Source: Campylobacter concisus
GTDB taxonomy: Bacteria > Campylobacterota > Campylobacteria > Campylobacterales > Campylobacteraceae
Length of the DNA: 64,000 nt
NCBI GenBank assembly: GCA_002092835.1
Contig: LVWL01000019.1
Span: 124,001 to 188,000, forward strand
Reading direction: 5' to 3'
Shown here: piece after piece, positions 1 to 8,633 of the stretch
Numbering within the stretch: the first letter of the stretch is position 1
How the letters are laid out: the number at the start of each line of letters is the position of its first letter
Made by a program: the position numbers and the translations under genes
The notes under the pieces: model-generated
Told to the model about the DNA's origin: nothing
The model's input: only the letters and a program-made list of their open reading frames with translations
The model's database searches: none

Positions 1-165
1 TTTGCCTATTTTTATGCTTGAGCTTAGTAAAATTTCTCGTAAATTTTCACCAAGCTGCGTGCCGCCTGGCTCTTTTGTGACGATGGCATCACTAAATTTA
101 GAAGCTAAAATTTCTATCTGCGTGCTCTTGCCAACGCCGTCAATGCCTTCAAACAAAACATACAT
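1..165 (-). CDS. tmk: Thymidylate kinase, N-terminal part (cut by window edge)
   Basis: Phosphorylates dTMP to dTDP in the cytoplasm for DNA synthesis. Reading the minus strand from the ATG at 165 gives MYVLFEGIDGVGKSTQ, with the P-loop GIDGVGKST typical of thymidylate kinases near residues 7-15, followed by a KEPGGT segment. Only the first 55 codons lie in the window; the rest runs off the left edge. The start is one base away from the coaD stop, so tmk is co-transcribed with coaD and ubiX. The family call rests on the P-loop, the EPGGT motif and the neighbours. Confidence 0.9.
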   Translation of the reverse strand, partial: MYVLFEGIDGVGKSTQIEILASKFSDAIVTKEPGGTQLGENLREILLSSSIKIGK

Positions 166-166
166 T

Positions 167-637
167 TTAGGCCTTTAAATTTTTTAGAATTTTTGCTGGC
201 ACTAGGTTGCTCACATCGCCGTCGTGTCGCAAGACTGAGCGGACGATCGAGCTTGAGATAAAGGCGTTATTTAAGCTTGGCATAAGATAAACCGTCTCAA
301 ATTCGTCCCAGAGTGCAGCGTTTGCGTAGCCGATTTGTAGCTCATACTCAAAGTCACTAACCGCACGAAGCCCCCTGATGACGGTGTTTATGCCGTGCGA
401 TTTAGCAAAATCAACAAGCAAGTTATCAAAGCCAAGAACGTTTACATTTTTTAGCTCGCAAACTGCCTCTTTTGCCATCTCTATGCGCTTTTCATGTGCG
501 AACATTGGCTGTTTGCTGTCACTTTTTGCAACTGCGACGATTACCTTGTCAAAAATTTTTGTAGCTCTTATGATGACGTCTAAATGGCCGTTTGTTATGG
601 GGTCAAATGTTCCTGGATAGATGCAAGATTTTTTCAA
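167..637 (-). CDS. coaD: Phosphopantetheine adenylyltransferase
   Basis: Transfers AMP from ATP to 4'-phosphopantetheine, the penultimate step of coenzyme A synthesis. The protein opens with KKSCIYPGTFDPITNGH, which carries the nucleotidyltransferase TNGH signature, and has the C-terminal ISSSIVR motif that binds ATP phosphates. Length (156-159 residues) is normal. Two starts are possible: GTG at 646 or TTG at 637. I prefer TTG because the AGGTGG just upstream is well spaced for it and because it gives a 4-base overlap with the ubiX stop. It lies between ubiX and tmk in one transcription unit. Confidence 0.95.
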   Translation of the reverse strand: MKKSCIYPGTFDPITNGHLDVIIRATKIFDKVIVAVAKSDSKQPMFAHEKRIEMAKEAVCELKNVNVLGFDNLLVDFAKSHGINTVIRGLRAVSDFEYELQIGYANAALWDEFETVYLMPSLNNAFISSSIVRSVLRHDGDVSNLVPAKILKNLKA

Positions 638-1185
638 ATTTGCCACCTTTTGTAAAGATTATTTTCGATTTTTAAGGCATCAAGCCACTTGCCGATGATA
701 AAATTTTCCATATCATCAAGGCTTTTTATGTCTGCGTAGTAGCCCAAAACTGGCGGTGCGATGATAGCTCCAAGAGATGAGAGAAGCTGCATCTGAGAAA
801 GTGTGATAGTGGAAAACGGCATCTCTCTAACGCCCAAAACCAGCCTTTGTCTCTCTTTTAGTGCGACACTTGCGGCTCTTGTGATGAGAGTGTCGCTTAT
901 GCCGTTTGCAATTTTTGCTAGCGTGTTGGTAGAGCAGGGCGCTATAATCATCGCTGATGTGTCAAATGAGCCTGAAGCAGGACCAGCGCTAAGGTCTTGA
1001 TCATCATAAATTTTTACGCCAAGATCATCTAAATTTGGCTTTAAATTCTCCTCAGCTTCCAAAACCTTCATGGCATTTTTACTAACTATGACATGCGCCT
1101 CGCAACTATCTTTGGCAGCCTTGACAAGCTTTAAAAAGAGTCCAGCCCCGCTTGCTCCAGTGGCTGCAAATACTATCTTTTTCAT
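634..1185 (-). CDS. ubiX: Flavin prenyltransferase UbiX
   Basis: Attaches a dimethylallyl unit to FMN to make prenylated FMN, the cofactor of UbiD-type decarboxylases in quinone synthesis. The 183-residue protein shows the N-terminal flavin-binding GASGA motif (about residues 10-14), an IIAPCSTNTLAKIA segment typical of the flavoprotein/UbiX family, and a MPFSTITLSQM region near the active site. Its ATG overlaps the flgA stop by four bases (ATGA) and its end overlaps coaD, so the group is translated as a tight operon. Confidence 0.93.
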   Translation of the reverse strand: MKKIVFAATGASGAGLFLKLVKAAKDSCEAHVIVSKNAMKVLEAEENLKPNLDDLGVKIYDDQDLSAGPASGSFDTSAMIIAPCSTNTLAKIANGISDTLITRAASVALKERQRLVLGVREMPFSTITLSQMQLLSSLGAIIAPPVLGYYADIKSLDDMENFIIGKWLDALKIENNLYKRWQI

Positions 1186-2053
1186 CTTATCACTGCCTCA
1201 TCTTTGCCTGAAACTGTAGCCTGTAAAATTTTATTATCTTTTGTTCTTATTTTTATCATATCGCCTAAATTTCCATCCTCAAGCGCCTTTACCTCGGCGA
1301 TTATCTTGACACCACCCTCGCTCAAAACTGCATTTAGCATTTGACCTTTTTTTACTAAATTTATGGCATTAAACTGACGCTTGGTTAAAATTTCACCGCT
1401 TTTTATCTGCACTTTTGTTATAAGAGCTAAGCTATTTGAGCTAGAAAGTGTATCTTTTGGCCATTTGCCAAACTCGATCATCGTTGGCTGATAGTCAAGC
1501 AGGCTTAAAATGTGGTTTGTATTCATTGAATTTATTGCTATGAAGGCTGGCATCTTAGCGTTAAAGCTAAATTTAAAATAGATACTTTTTAGACTCAGAT
1601 CAATATCCTCAAATGAAGCTCTAAATGTACCTTTTTGACTATTTTGATCACCTAAAAAGATGTTTTTTAGGATAAGTTCTTTGAAATTTGCTGGAAGTTT
1701 ATTTTGTGGGCTAATGCTAAGATCACTTATGCTGATACCGGGATATTCATCACTAATTGATCTTAAAAATCGCATTTGAATCTCATCCATAATAGAGCAG
1801 TTTTTCACAAAAACAACGCTTCCACCGCTTTTGTCATTATATGTTTTAAAATTTGCTGTTAGAATTTCATAGAGTTTTTTGCTATCTATCTTGCTGCTCT
1901 TTTGCTCTCTAGGTTTAAAATTTCATTGTCTTCGCCTTCAAAGCCAAAAGTGCTAAGTAAAATTTGATCATTTAGAACGCAATACATTGGATAAATGCTG
2001 ACTTCATTTGCAAAAAGTTTTGTGGAAAATAAAAAAATTAGTATAAAAAAGAT
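1182..2053 (-). pseudogene. flgA: Flagellar P-ring assembly chaperone FlgA, frameshifted
   Basis: FlgA is a periplasmic chaperone for P-ring assembly of the flagellar basal body. The last 208 codons (1182-1808) include the SAF-type C-terminal domain (ALITKVQIKSGEILTKRQF, then a VKKGQ segment). The N-terminal part lies in another frame: a hydrophobic signal-like stretch FFILIFLFSTKLFA followed by a mature region ending in LNLESKRAAR and a TAG at 1886-1888. Between them the second frame reads SSKIDSKKLYEILTANF with no stop, so adding one A to the A4 run (1900-1903) would join the two halves. No ATG, GTG or TTG lies in frame between the upstream tRNA and the signal peptide, so the start is also unresolved. 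Either a decayed gene or assembly error; given the pattern in this window I favour error. Confidence 0.8.
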
Positions 2054-2127
2054 GGAGCGGGAAACGAGATTCGAACTCGCGACCCCAACCTTGGCAAGGT
2101 TGTGCTCTACCCCTGAGCTATTCCCGC
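2053..2127 (-). tRNA. tRNA-Gly (anticodon GCC)
   Basis: The minus strand folds as a full cloverleaf: acceptor arm GCGGGAA pairing with TTCCCGC, a D-arm with GCTC/GAGC, an anticodon stem CAACC/GGTTG enclosing loop TTGCCAA (anticodon GCC), and a T-arm containing TTCGAAT. The discriminator base is T and CCA is encoded. It sits directly upstream of flgA, and the CCA end almost touches the flgA signal-peptide region, so flgA may be read from the tRNA transcript. Confidence 0.97.
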
Positions 2128-2178
2128 AGTCAAAATGAAGTCCGCATTCTATCAGATTGTTTTTCATTTGTCAAGATT

Positions 2179-3339
2179 TTATGGGAGTTTTATAAGAGAA
2201 ATTTCACTATTTTGCAAAATTTCGCTTTGATCTGGGCTAGTTAAAAACATAAAAGTGCTTTTTAAAATATGATCTATCATGCCAGAGCCGTATTTTCCAC
2301 CATTTGTTGCTATAAATTTATCATTTTCAATATTTCCAAAAATGGCATTGATCCTGCCTGATTTTACCTTTAAATTTTGTGCATTTGTAGCATTTTGCAT
2401 CACAAAGCAATCCTCTTTTAAAAGAGGCAAAACAAGCATCATCATGCAAACATAAGCTGCCATTGGATTTCCAGGAAGGACAAAAATAAGTTTGCCATCT
2501 TTTTCATAAGCCTTGCAAGGTTTGCCAGGTCTTATATCAATATGTGAAAAAATTTCATTGTATCCAAGCTCACTTAGAGCTATTTTCATATAGTCAGCCT
2601 CACCAGCGCTTGCTCCGCCAGAACAGATAACTATGTCGTAGTTTGTGGTATTTAGAAATGCCTGTTTGACAGCACTTAGCTCATCTTTTATGATGCCAAG
2701 ATATGAGCTATCTTGCCCAATGTACCTTAAAAGTGCAGCGATGCCAAAGGCATTTGCATTGTAAATTTCATCCTCGCTTGCTCTTTGCCAAGGCTCGATA
2801 ATCTCGTTTCCACTTGAATAAATTCCAATGCTAGGCTGTTTTTTTACATTTATAAAACTTATGCCCTGTGCTGCTAACATTATTATGCCTCTAGTGTTTA
2901 AAACATCGCCACTTTTTAGCAAAATTTCACCAATCTTTACCTCTTCGCCTTTAAAGCGATGCCCATCACCTTTTTTAAGATTATTTGGTGCTTTTATAAA
3001 ATTTCCATCAACAACACAATCTTCAATCTTTATGATAGTATCTGCACCATTTGGCATCTTCGCACCAGTCATTATCTTAACGCACTCATTTTTGCCAATG
3101 CTTAGCTGCTCTTTATCGCCTGCAAAGGCACTTGCAACTATTTTATATGGCTTATCTTTATCTTCAAATTTCACAGCAAAGCCATCAAGCGCAGAGTTAT
3201 CAAAACATGGCAGATCTTTTACTGCCACTACATCATTTGCCAATGTTTTACCAAGAGCCATGCTGATAGGTAAAATTTCACTATCTGTTTTTAATTTGAA
3301 TTTAGATTTAAGCGCATCTAATGCGTCATTTAGCAGCAT
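2179..3339 (-). CDS. moeA: Molybdopterin molybdenumtransferase MoeA
   Basis: Inserts molybdate into adenylylated molybdopterin, finishing the molybdenum cofactor used by formate dehydrogenase, nitrate reductase and similar respiratory enzymes. The 386-residue protein has the N-terminal MoeA region (PCFDNSALDGFAV), the C-KIMTGAKMPNGADT segment, and the MoCF-type core with IYSSGNEI, ICSGGASAGEADYM and the LPGNPMAAYV motif that lines the cofactor pocket. Length is typical. The start codon lies just downstream of the murA stop, suggesting co-transcription, although the two functions are unrelated. Confidence 0.95.
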   Translation of the reverse strand: MLLNDALDALKSKFKLKTDSEILPISMALGKTLANDVVAVKDLPCFDNSALDGFAVKFEDKDKPYKIVASAFAGDKEQLSIGKNECVKIMTGAKMPNGADTIIKIEDCVVDGNFIKAPNNLKKGDGHRFKGEEVKIGEILLKSGDVLNTRGIIMLAAQGISFINVKKQPSIGIYSSGNEIIEPWQRASEDEIYNANAFGIAALLRYIGQDSSYLGIIKDELSAVKQAFLNTTNYDIVICSGGASAGEADYMKIALSELGYNEIFSHIDIRPGKPCKAYEKDGKLIFVLPGNPMAAYVCMMMLVLPLLKEDCFVMQNATNAQNLKVKSGRINAIFGNIENDKFIATNGGKYGSGMIDHILKSTFMFLTSPDQSEILQNSEISLIKLP

Positions 3340-3341
3340 TT

Positions 3342-4609
3342 TTACTCCTCAAGCCTAATAATATTTGCACCAAGGCCTTGAAATTTCTCTTCTAAATTTT
3401 CATATCCTCTATCAAGGTGATAAATTCTATGTACCAAGCTTTCGCCATTTGCTATAAGAGCAGCTAGTATCAGCGCTGAGCTAGCTCTAAGATCTGTCGC
3501 CATCACATCGGCTGCATTTAGCTTAGCTGGCGCATAAACGCTTGCAATATGTCCATTTAATTTAATATCCGCTCCCATTCTAGCCAGCTCGCTAACATGC
3601 ATAAAGCGGTTTTCAAAAAGTCTCTCATCTATCGTACTAACGCCATTTGCTGCAAGGCAAAGCGCCATAAATTGAGCTTGCATATCTGTTGGAAAGCCCG
3701 GATACTCGGTGGTTCTTATCTCCACTGGTTTTATCTCTTTTGCTGGCAATATCGTGATCTTATCGCCGTCTACTTCGATACCAAAGCCCATCTCTTCAAA
3801 TTTATTTAAAATGGCTGTCATATGGCTGCATTTGCCTTTGTGACTGAAATTTTGCTATTTGTTATAGCTCCAGCACAAAGATATGTGCCAGCTTCGATCC
3901 TATCAGGAATTACTTCAATATCGCAAATTTCAAGTAATTTTTGGCCACTTCCAGTTATCTTTAGTTCACTTGTGCCGATGCCTTCTATTTTAACGCCACT
4001 CTTAGCCAAAATTTCACAAATTTGTACCACTTCAGGCTCAAGCGCTACGTTAAAAAGCTCTGTCGTACCGTGCGCTAGAGCTGCAGCCATGATGATATTT
4101 TCACTGCCAGTTACGGTGATCTTATCAAAAACGATCTTTGCACCTTTTAGTCCATTTGGTGCTGTTGCGACGACATAGCCTTGCTTTATTTCGATATTTG
4201 CTCCCATTTTTTCAAGCGCATTTAGATGCAGATCAATAGGTCTTTGTCCGATCGCACATCCTCCAGGTAGGCTCACTTCGCAGTGGCCAAAGCGTGCAAG
4301 AAGCGGTCCAAGCGTTAAGATCGATGCTCTCATCTTTCTAACGATGTCATAATTTGCAGTAGTTGAGCTTACACTGCTTGTGTCTATGCTTAGTGAGTTT
4401 TTATCTTTAAATTCGCACTTTGCTCCTAGGTTAGTTAGCAGTTGGCAAAGCGTTTTTATATCAGCGACATTTGGGATATTTGTTAAATTTACACTTTTTT
4501 TTGCAAGTAAGGTTAGGGCGATGATCGGTAGAGCAGCATTTTTGGCACCGCTTATTTTTACTTCGCCACTTAATTTGGCATTTCCTTTTATCTTTAAATA
4601 GTGCATCAT
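3342..4609 (-). pseudogene. murA: UDP-GlcNAc 1-carboxyvinyltransferase MurA, one-base frameshift
   Basis: MurA transfers enolpyruvate from PEP to UDP-GlcNAc, the first committed step of peptidoglycan synthesis, and is essential. The first 263 codons (4609-3818) hold the PEP-binding GAKNAALP region and the catalytic loop [15 protein letters not shown] (Cys near residue 118). They end in KANAAI and a stop, and the remaining 159 codons resume at once in another frame with [10 protein letters not shown]. One added base at the GG at 3824-3825 gives [14 protein letters not shown] and a 422-residue protein, the normal MurA length. No slippery heptamer is visible. Because the gene is essential, a sequencing or assembly deletion is the best explanation. 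Confidence 0.93.
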
Positions 4610-4749
4610 TGTTTTTTTGCCTTAAGAAAATATGTTTTTTGCCGATATTATATTGCTTTTTAACTTAGAATAAAGAAAGCAAAGCACTATTTCCGGTTCA
4701 TTTACGTTTAAAAGTTAAAATTGCAAATACTAAAATTTTGGATATAAAT

Positions 4750-5430
4750 ATGTCAAATTCAATAAATAAAAAAATCTTTTTTATATTTAGCATTATATTT
4801 TTTACAGGCTGTTCTTTTACCTCTAATCAACCGACAACTCCGCAAAATGAAACAAATCAGACCGTAACTTCAAGTGTTGATTTTAGTGAGCAAATGATTG
4901 GTGAAATCATAGATGAAGATAATGATAGAGAAGATAAAAAATTTGGTTCTTTTTTTAAAAAATACCTAAATACAAGAGCGGGGGGCGATTGTTCTGGCTT
5001 TGTTTCTATCGTAAATGCAAAGTATCAAAATATGTATTTTGATGAAAAGACAATAAATCGCTACTATGATAATGGTGGTAGAAAGTCAAAAGCGATCTAT
5101 AATTTTTATGAAAGTAAGAATTTAATTACTCATAAAAATCCAAAAATAGGTGATCTTGTATTTTTCTCAAATACTCTTGGCAAGGGTGTTCAGAAAAATA
5201 AAGATAAGAAAAATATCACTCATGTTGGCATAGTTACGGCTGTCCTTGGCGATGAGACAGTAAAATTTATACATAATTCTGGCGGAAAGATAATTCATAG
5301 CTATATGAATCTAAAACAAAAAAATGTGCATCTAAAAGGAAATCAAGAGATAAATAGCTACCTTGTAAGATGTTCAAATTCAAGTTGCTTGGCAGCAAAT
5401 AGATTTGCTGGATATGGCAAAGCAAAATAA
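4750..5430 (+). CDS. NlpC/P60-family lipoprotein, probable cell-wall peptidase
   Basis: Probable peptidoglycan-cleaving or remodelling lipoprotein. I choose ATG 4750, not the in-frame TTG at 4738, because it follows a GGAT ribosome-binding site and gives a clean signal peptide (KKIFFIFSIIFFTGC, lipidated Cys about 21). The NlpC/P60 core shows the catalytic Cys in GGDCSGFV (about residue 81), the catalytic His in THVGIV (about residue 158), and a later HN..H segment that may hold the third residue. A polar Asn/Thr/Gln-rich linker follows the lipid anchor. It is divergent from murA. The substrate is not known. Confidence 0.8.
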   Translation: MSNSINKKIFFIFSIIFFTGCSFTSNQPTTPQNETNQTVTSSVDFSEQMIGEIIDEDNDREDKKFGSFFKKYLNTRAGGDCSGFVSIVNAKYQNMYFDEKTINRYYDNGGRKSKAIYNFYESKNLITHKNPKIGDLVFFSNTLGKGVQKNKDKKNITHVGIVTAVLGDETVKFIHNSGGKIIHSYMNLKQKNVHLKGNQEINSYLVRCSNSSCLAANRFAGYGKAK

Positions 5431-5538
5431 ATCAGAAATTTTTACTAAAAACCTTTTAAAACAAATACTAGGCTCAAATTTTAAGCATTATTTATATAAA
5501 TTTACACTTGTAAATGCAGATTTAAATAAAGAGAAAAT

Positions 5539-6348
5539 ATGAATTTTTTTGATGAAATTTGGGAAATTTTAAATGAAGGCGAGATTGGGCTTAAATTTTT
5601 AAAATTTGAGCTATTTTATGAGAAATTTAAACGAGATTTTAATATAAATTTTTGTGAAAGCTCTAAACCAAATGAGCTAATAACGCCAAGCTATGCAAAA
5701 TTTTGTGAAGTAGTTAGCATGAAAGAGCTAAACAAAAGAATAAAGCCAAAGGATAAAAATTTAAATTTTATCCATTCGGTAGCTCATATTGAATTTAGCG
5801 CTATTGACATCGCGCTTGATGCTTGTTATAGATTTAGAAATTTGCCAAGAGAATTTTATGAAGACTGGCTAGAAGTGGCTGAAGATGAGATCAGACACTT
5901 TTGTATGATAGAAAATTTGCTCTTAAAACAAGGCGGTAGATACGGCGAGCTAAGTGTACATGATGGGCTTTTTATCGCACTTCAAAAGACTTCAGATAGT
6001 CTAACTAGCCGTATGGCGCTACTGCCAAGATATATGGAGGCAAACGGCCTTGATGCAAACGCTCACATCATCAAAAGACTAGAAGCCGAGGGTGGGCAAG
6101 AAGAGCTAATAGAGTGCCTAAAAGTTATCTTAAAAGAGGAAGTTTCTCATGTTTATAAAGGCGATAAGTGGTTTAAGTTTGCTTGCAAAAAAGAGGGTAT
6201 TGACGAAAATAGCTACTTTGGCATTATCTTAAGTTTATATCCAAATTCATTTAAAAATGTTAGAGAGATCAATGAGCAAGATCGCTTAAAAGCTGGATTT
6301 AGCAAAGAAGAGCTTTGCTTGATAAAGAATTTCTCAAAGGAGAGATAG
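5539..6348 (+). CDS. DUF455 ferritin-like protein
   Basis: A 269-residue protein of the DUF455 ferritin-like group. Candidate metal-binding residues are spaced as in di-iron four-helix proteins: the HSVAHIEFSAID segment, AEDEIRHFCMIE, and EEVSHVYKGDKWF late in the sequence. The biochemical role of the family is not established; an iron- or oxygen-linked oxidase/storage role is only inferred from the fold. Its TAG stop shares one base with the GTG start of the next gene, so the two are translationally coupled. Confidence 0.8.
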   Translation: MNFFDEIWEILNEGEIGLKFLKFELFYEKFKRDFNINFCESSKPNELITPSYAKFCEVVSMKELNKRIKPKDKNLNFIHSVAHIEFSAIDIALDACYRFRNLPREFYEDWLEVAEDEIRHFCMIENLLLKQGGRYGELSVHDGLFIALQKTSDSLTSRMALLPRYMEANGLDANAHIIKRLEAEGGQEELIECLKVILKEEVSHVYKGDKWFKFACKKEGIDENSYFGIILSLYPNSFKNVREINEQDRLKAGFSKEELCLIKNFSKER

Positions 6349-6854
6349 TGAGTAAAATTTATTTCATAAGACATTCAAAAGCGGTTGATGAGAATAAGGA
6401 CGGAGCTAAAGATGCCTTAAGAGAGCTTAGTCAAAAAGGCAAAGAGGACGCTAAATTTATGGCAAATAGGCTAAAAATGTATGATGTGATGCCAGGAGCC
6501 ATCTTTTCTAGCAGTGCTAAAAGGTGCGAGCAAACAGCAAAGATTATCGCCAAAACTTTAAAATTTAAAGAAGAGACCAGTCTTATAGATGAGCTTTATG
6601 ATATAAGTTTTGAAGATCTTTTAAAATTTGTCAAAAATATAGATGAGAGTTTGGATGAGATTTTTATCATCACGCACAACCCAAGCATAACTGAAATTTG
6701 CGAGTATTTAAGCGATTCATCAATAGACAATATCCCAACTTCTGGAATATTTTGCGTTGAGTTTGGATGTAAATTTAGTGAGTTAAAAGAGGGTGGTGCA
6801 AAAGCATTATTTTTTGACCACCCCAAAAACATCAAAGATAATTTAATACTTTAG
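6348..6854 (+). CDS. SixA-like histidine phosphatase
   Basis: Small branch-1 histidine phosphatase resembling SixA, which in enterobacteria dephosphorylates a histidine phosphotransfer protein. The catalytic RHS motif lies at residues 8-10, with [21 protein letters not shown] and [10 protein letters not shown] completing the usual pattern of catalytic Arg and His residues. I place the start at GTG 6348, preceded by AAGGAGAG and overlapping the upstream stop, and not at the longer ATG at 6315. It converges on the chemoreceptor gene with a 4-base overlap of ends. The natural substrate here is unknown. Confidence 0.85.
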   Translation: MSKIYFIRHSKAVDENKDGAKDALRELSQKGKEDAKFMANRLKMYDVMPGAIFSSSAKRCEQTAKIIAKTLKFKEETSLIDELYDISFEDLLKFVKNIDESLDEIFIITHNPSITEICEYLSDSSIDNIPTSGIFCVEFGCKFSELKEGGAKALFFDHPKNIKDNLIL

Positions 6855-8110
6855 TTTTTATCTTTAAAAATTTCGTTATATGAAGTAAAAATTTGCTCGC
6901 TTAGATCTTCTATTTTCTTAGACTTATCAACAAAATAATTTAAATTTTGTTCGTTGTAGCCAGAGGCTGACTTCTCGAGCAAGAGTTTGATTTCATTATT
7001 TAGCGACGCTGTAAGCTCCTTTGACTTATCAAAATTTTTATTTTGCTTGTGTTCGCTTACACTCTCGTTCTCATACCAATCTAGCAGGCTTTGCGCTAAA
7101 TCACGTATTTCCTCACTGTATCCTTGCTCGTTTATAAGATCAGAGTACACTTTGGTTTTATAAGCGATTTGCGAAATTTTTGCAATTATGGCAAAGGTTT
7201 TATTTGCGACATATTTTGATGTTTGAGCGGTATTTTGTGCGTTTGCATTAAACTCGCTCAATACCTTTTTGAAATTTTCTACATTTTGTGTCGTTAGTTT
7301 AGAAATTTCATCGATTTTTTTAGAATTTTCATCGATGTCATTTACCTCTTGCTGAAGTGTTTTTATATTGACTTCTATGTCGCTTGCAGCTTTTTGTGTG
7401 TTTTCCGCTAGTTTTCTTACCTCATCAGCAACTACCGCAAAACCACGTCCGTGCTCTCCTGCACGAGCAGCTTCAATGGCGGCATTAAGAGCAAGCAGAT
7501 TTGTCTGATCGGCAATATCTTTTATTAAATTTAAAATAGAGCTTATTTCAGAAGCCCTAGTGCTTAGCATGCCAGTAGCATTTGAGCAGCTTTGTACTAG
7601 ACCATCAAGCTCTCCCATGTTTTGACTAAGCTCGACGATATTTGACATATTTTCTTTTGCTATTTGTGCAGTTTGTTTAGCATCTGTTGCTGTTTGGCTT
7701 AAATTTTTGATACTTTCATTTAGATCATCTCTTGCATAATTTATACCATTTATACCGTTTCCAAGTTTGTCAAGCTCGCTTGATAGAAGACCTCTAACCT
7801 TGCTTTTTTGGCCGTCTTTTATACCTGTGACGCCCTTGCTCATAGATATGGCATTTCGTTTAAATAAACCCCTAAACCCTTCTACAAATATATTTCTATA
7901 TGTTTTCGAGTTTTGTGCAGCTTGGACTGAGGTTGAAATTTCACGTTGAAGCGCCTCAACTTGATCTAATAGATCATTTATGCCAAGGGCGACTTCATAC
8001 ATCTCGTCCTTTTCTCCAACATTTACAATGCGAGGCTCTAGTATGCCATTACTTGCCGATTTGACAACACTTAAAATCTCATTTATTGCATTTGATTTTT
8101 TCTTAAACAT
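6851..8110 (-). CDS. Soluble methyl-accepting chemotaxis-type signal transducer with degenerate CZB-like tail
   Basis: Cytoplasmic chemoreceptor of 419 residues. There is no signal peptide or membrane helix. A HAMP-like segment (residues about 20-60) leads to the coiled-coil signalling domain, whose tip carries [20 protein letters not shown] and [13 protein letters not shown] for CheA/CheW contact. The C-terminal 120 residues ([20 protein letters not shown] ... [12 protein letters not shown]) resemble a CZB zinc-binding domain in layout, but the His and Cys ligands expected in the family are not present. The size and plan recall Helicobacter TlpD. It follows the PAS-protein gene on the same strand, suggesting an Aer-like energy or redox sensing pair such as the Campylobacter Cet system. 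Confidence 0.85.
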   Translation of the reverse strand: MFKKKSNAINEILSVVKSASNGILEPRIVNVGEKDEMYEVALGINDLLDQVEALQREISTSVQAAQNSKTYRNIFVEGFRGLFKRNAISMSKGVTGIKDGQKSKVRGLLSSELDKLGNGINGINYARDDLNESIKNLSQTATDAKQTAQIAKENMSNIVELSQNMGELDGLVQSCSNATGMLSTRASEISSILNLIKDIADQTNLLALNAAIEAARAGEHGRGFAVVADEVRKLAENTQKAASDIEVNIKTLQQEVNDIDENSKKIDEISKLTTQNVENFKKVLSEFNANAQNTAQTSKYVANKTFAIIAKISQIAYKTKVYSDLINEQGYSEEIRDLAQSLLDWYENESVSEHKQNKNFDKSKELTASLNNEIKLLLEKSASGYNEQNLNYFVDKSKKIEDLSEQIFTSYNEIFKDKN

Positions 8111-8174
8111 ATCTAGAACCTTTGCAAGTTATTTATAAATTCATCATAGCTTGTTGATTTTTCTTCCAAAAATT

Positions 8175-8612
8175 TTAATAAATATTTTTAGATGCTTCAA
8201 TACCGCCATCACGCTCTAGTTCAAGTAGTTTTGCATAAAGTGGTTTTATGACCTCTATCGCTTTTGGATTTGGTTTACGCCTAACAGAATAATATCCAAC
8301 TACATTATCTTGCTGATCTAAAGAGGCGGTGATATTGCCAAATACCCAGTAGTATCCGCCATTAAGAGTTTTATTTTTTATAAAAGCAAACATTTCTTCT
8401 TTGTTTTGTATACGTTCCCAAAGTAGTTTAAAAATAACTCTTGGCATATCAGTGTGTCTTATTATATTGTGCGGTTTTCCCAAGAGATCACCTTGTTTTA
8501 CTCCTACGATATTTAAAAAAGGCTCGTTGCAATAAGTGATCCTTCCTTTTGTATCCGTTTTTGAAACTAAAAATGCGTTCTCATCAACGCCATATTCTCT
8601 TTCTATAGGCAT
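8175..8612 (-). CDS. PAS-domain energy-taxis sensor, CetB/Aer-like
   Basis: A 145-residue single-domain PAS protein. The Aer-type motif HNIIRHTDMP, the ITYCNEPFLNIVG start of the PAS fold, and the YYWVFGNITAS strand place it with FAD-binding PAS sensors. In Campylobacter jejuni the PAS protein CetB passes redox signals to a separate transducer; here the transducer gene follows 64 bases downstream on the same strand. FAD binding is inferred from family membership. The start ATG 8612 is preceded by AAAGGAGT. Confidence 0.85.
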   Translation of the reverse strand: MPIEREYGVDENAFLVSKTDTKGRITYCNEPFLNIVGVKQGDLLGKPHNIIRHTDMPRVIFKLLWERIQNKEEMFAFIKNKTLNGGYYWVFGNITASLDQQDNVVGYYSVRRKPNPKAIEVIKPLYAKLLELERDGGIEASKNIY

Positions 8613-8633
8613 TTTACTCCTTTAAATGTTGAT

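Noticed and set aside
1886-2167. 93-codon open frame with ATG at 2167 covering the tRNA-Gly gene
   Set aside because: Its first 38 codons are the tRNA read as protein. Only the part after about 2053 is real, as the displaced N-terminus of flgA.
2828-3358. 176-codon plus-strand frame opposite moeA
   Set aside because: Shadow frame of moeA; the protein on the minus strand has all MoeA motifs and the plus-strand product has none.
3818-3824. Programmed frameshifting to join the two halves of murA
   Set aside because: No slippery heptamer, stimulating hairpin or internal Shine-Dalgarno was seen, and MurA has no known frameshift form. One lost base explains it more simply.
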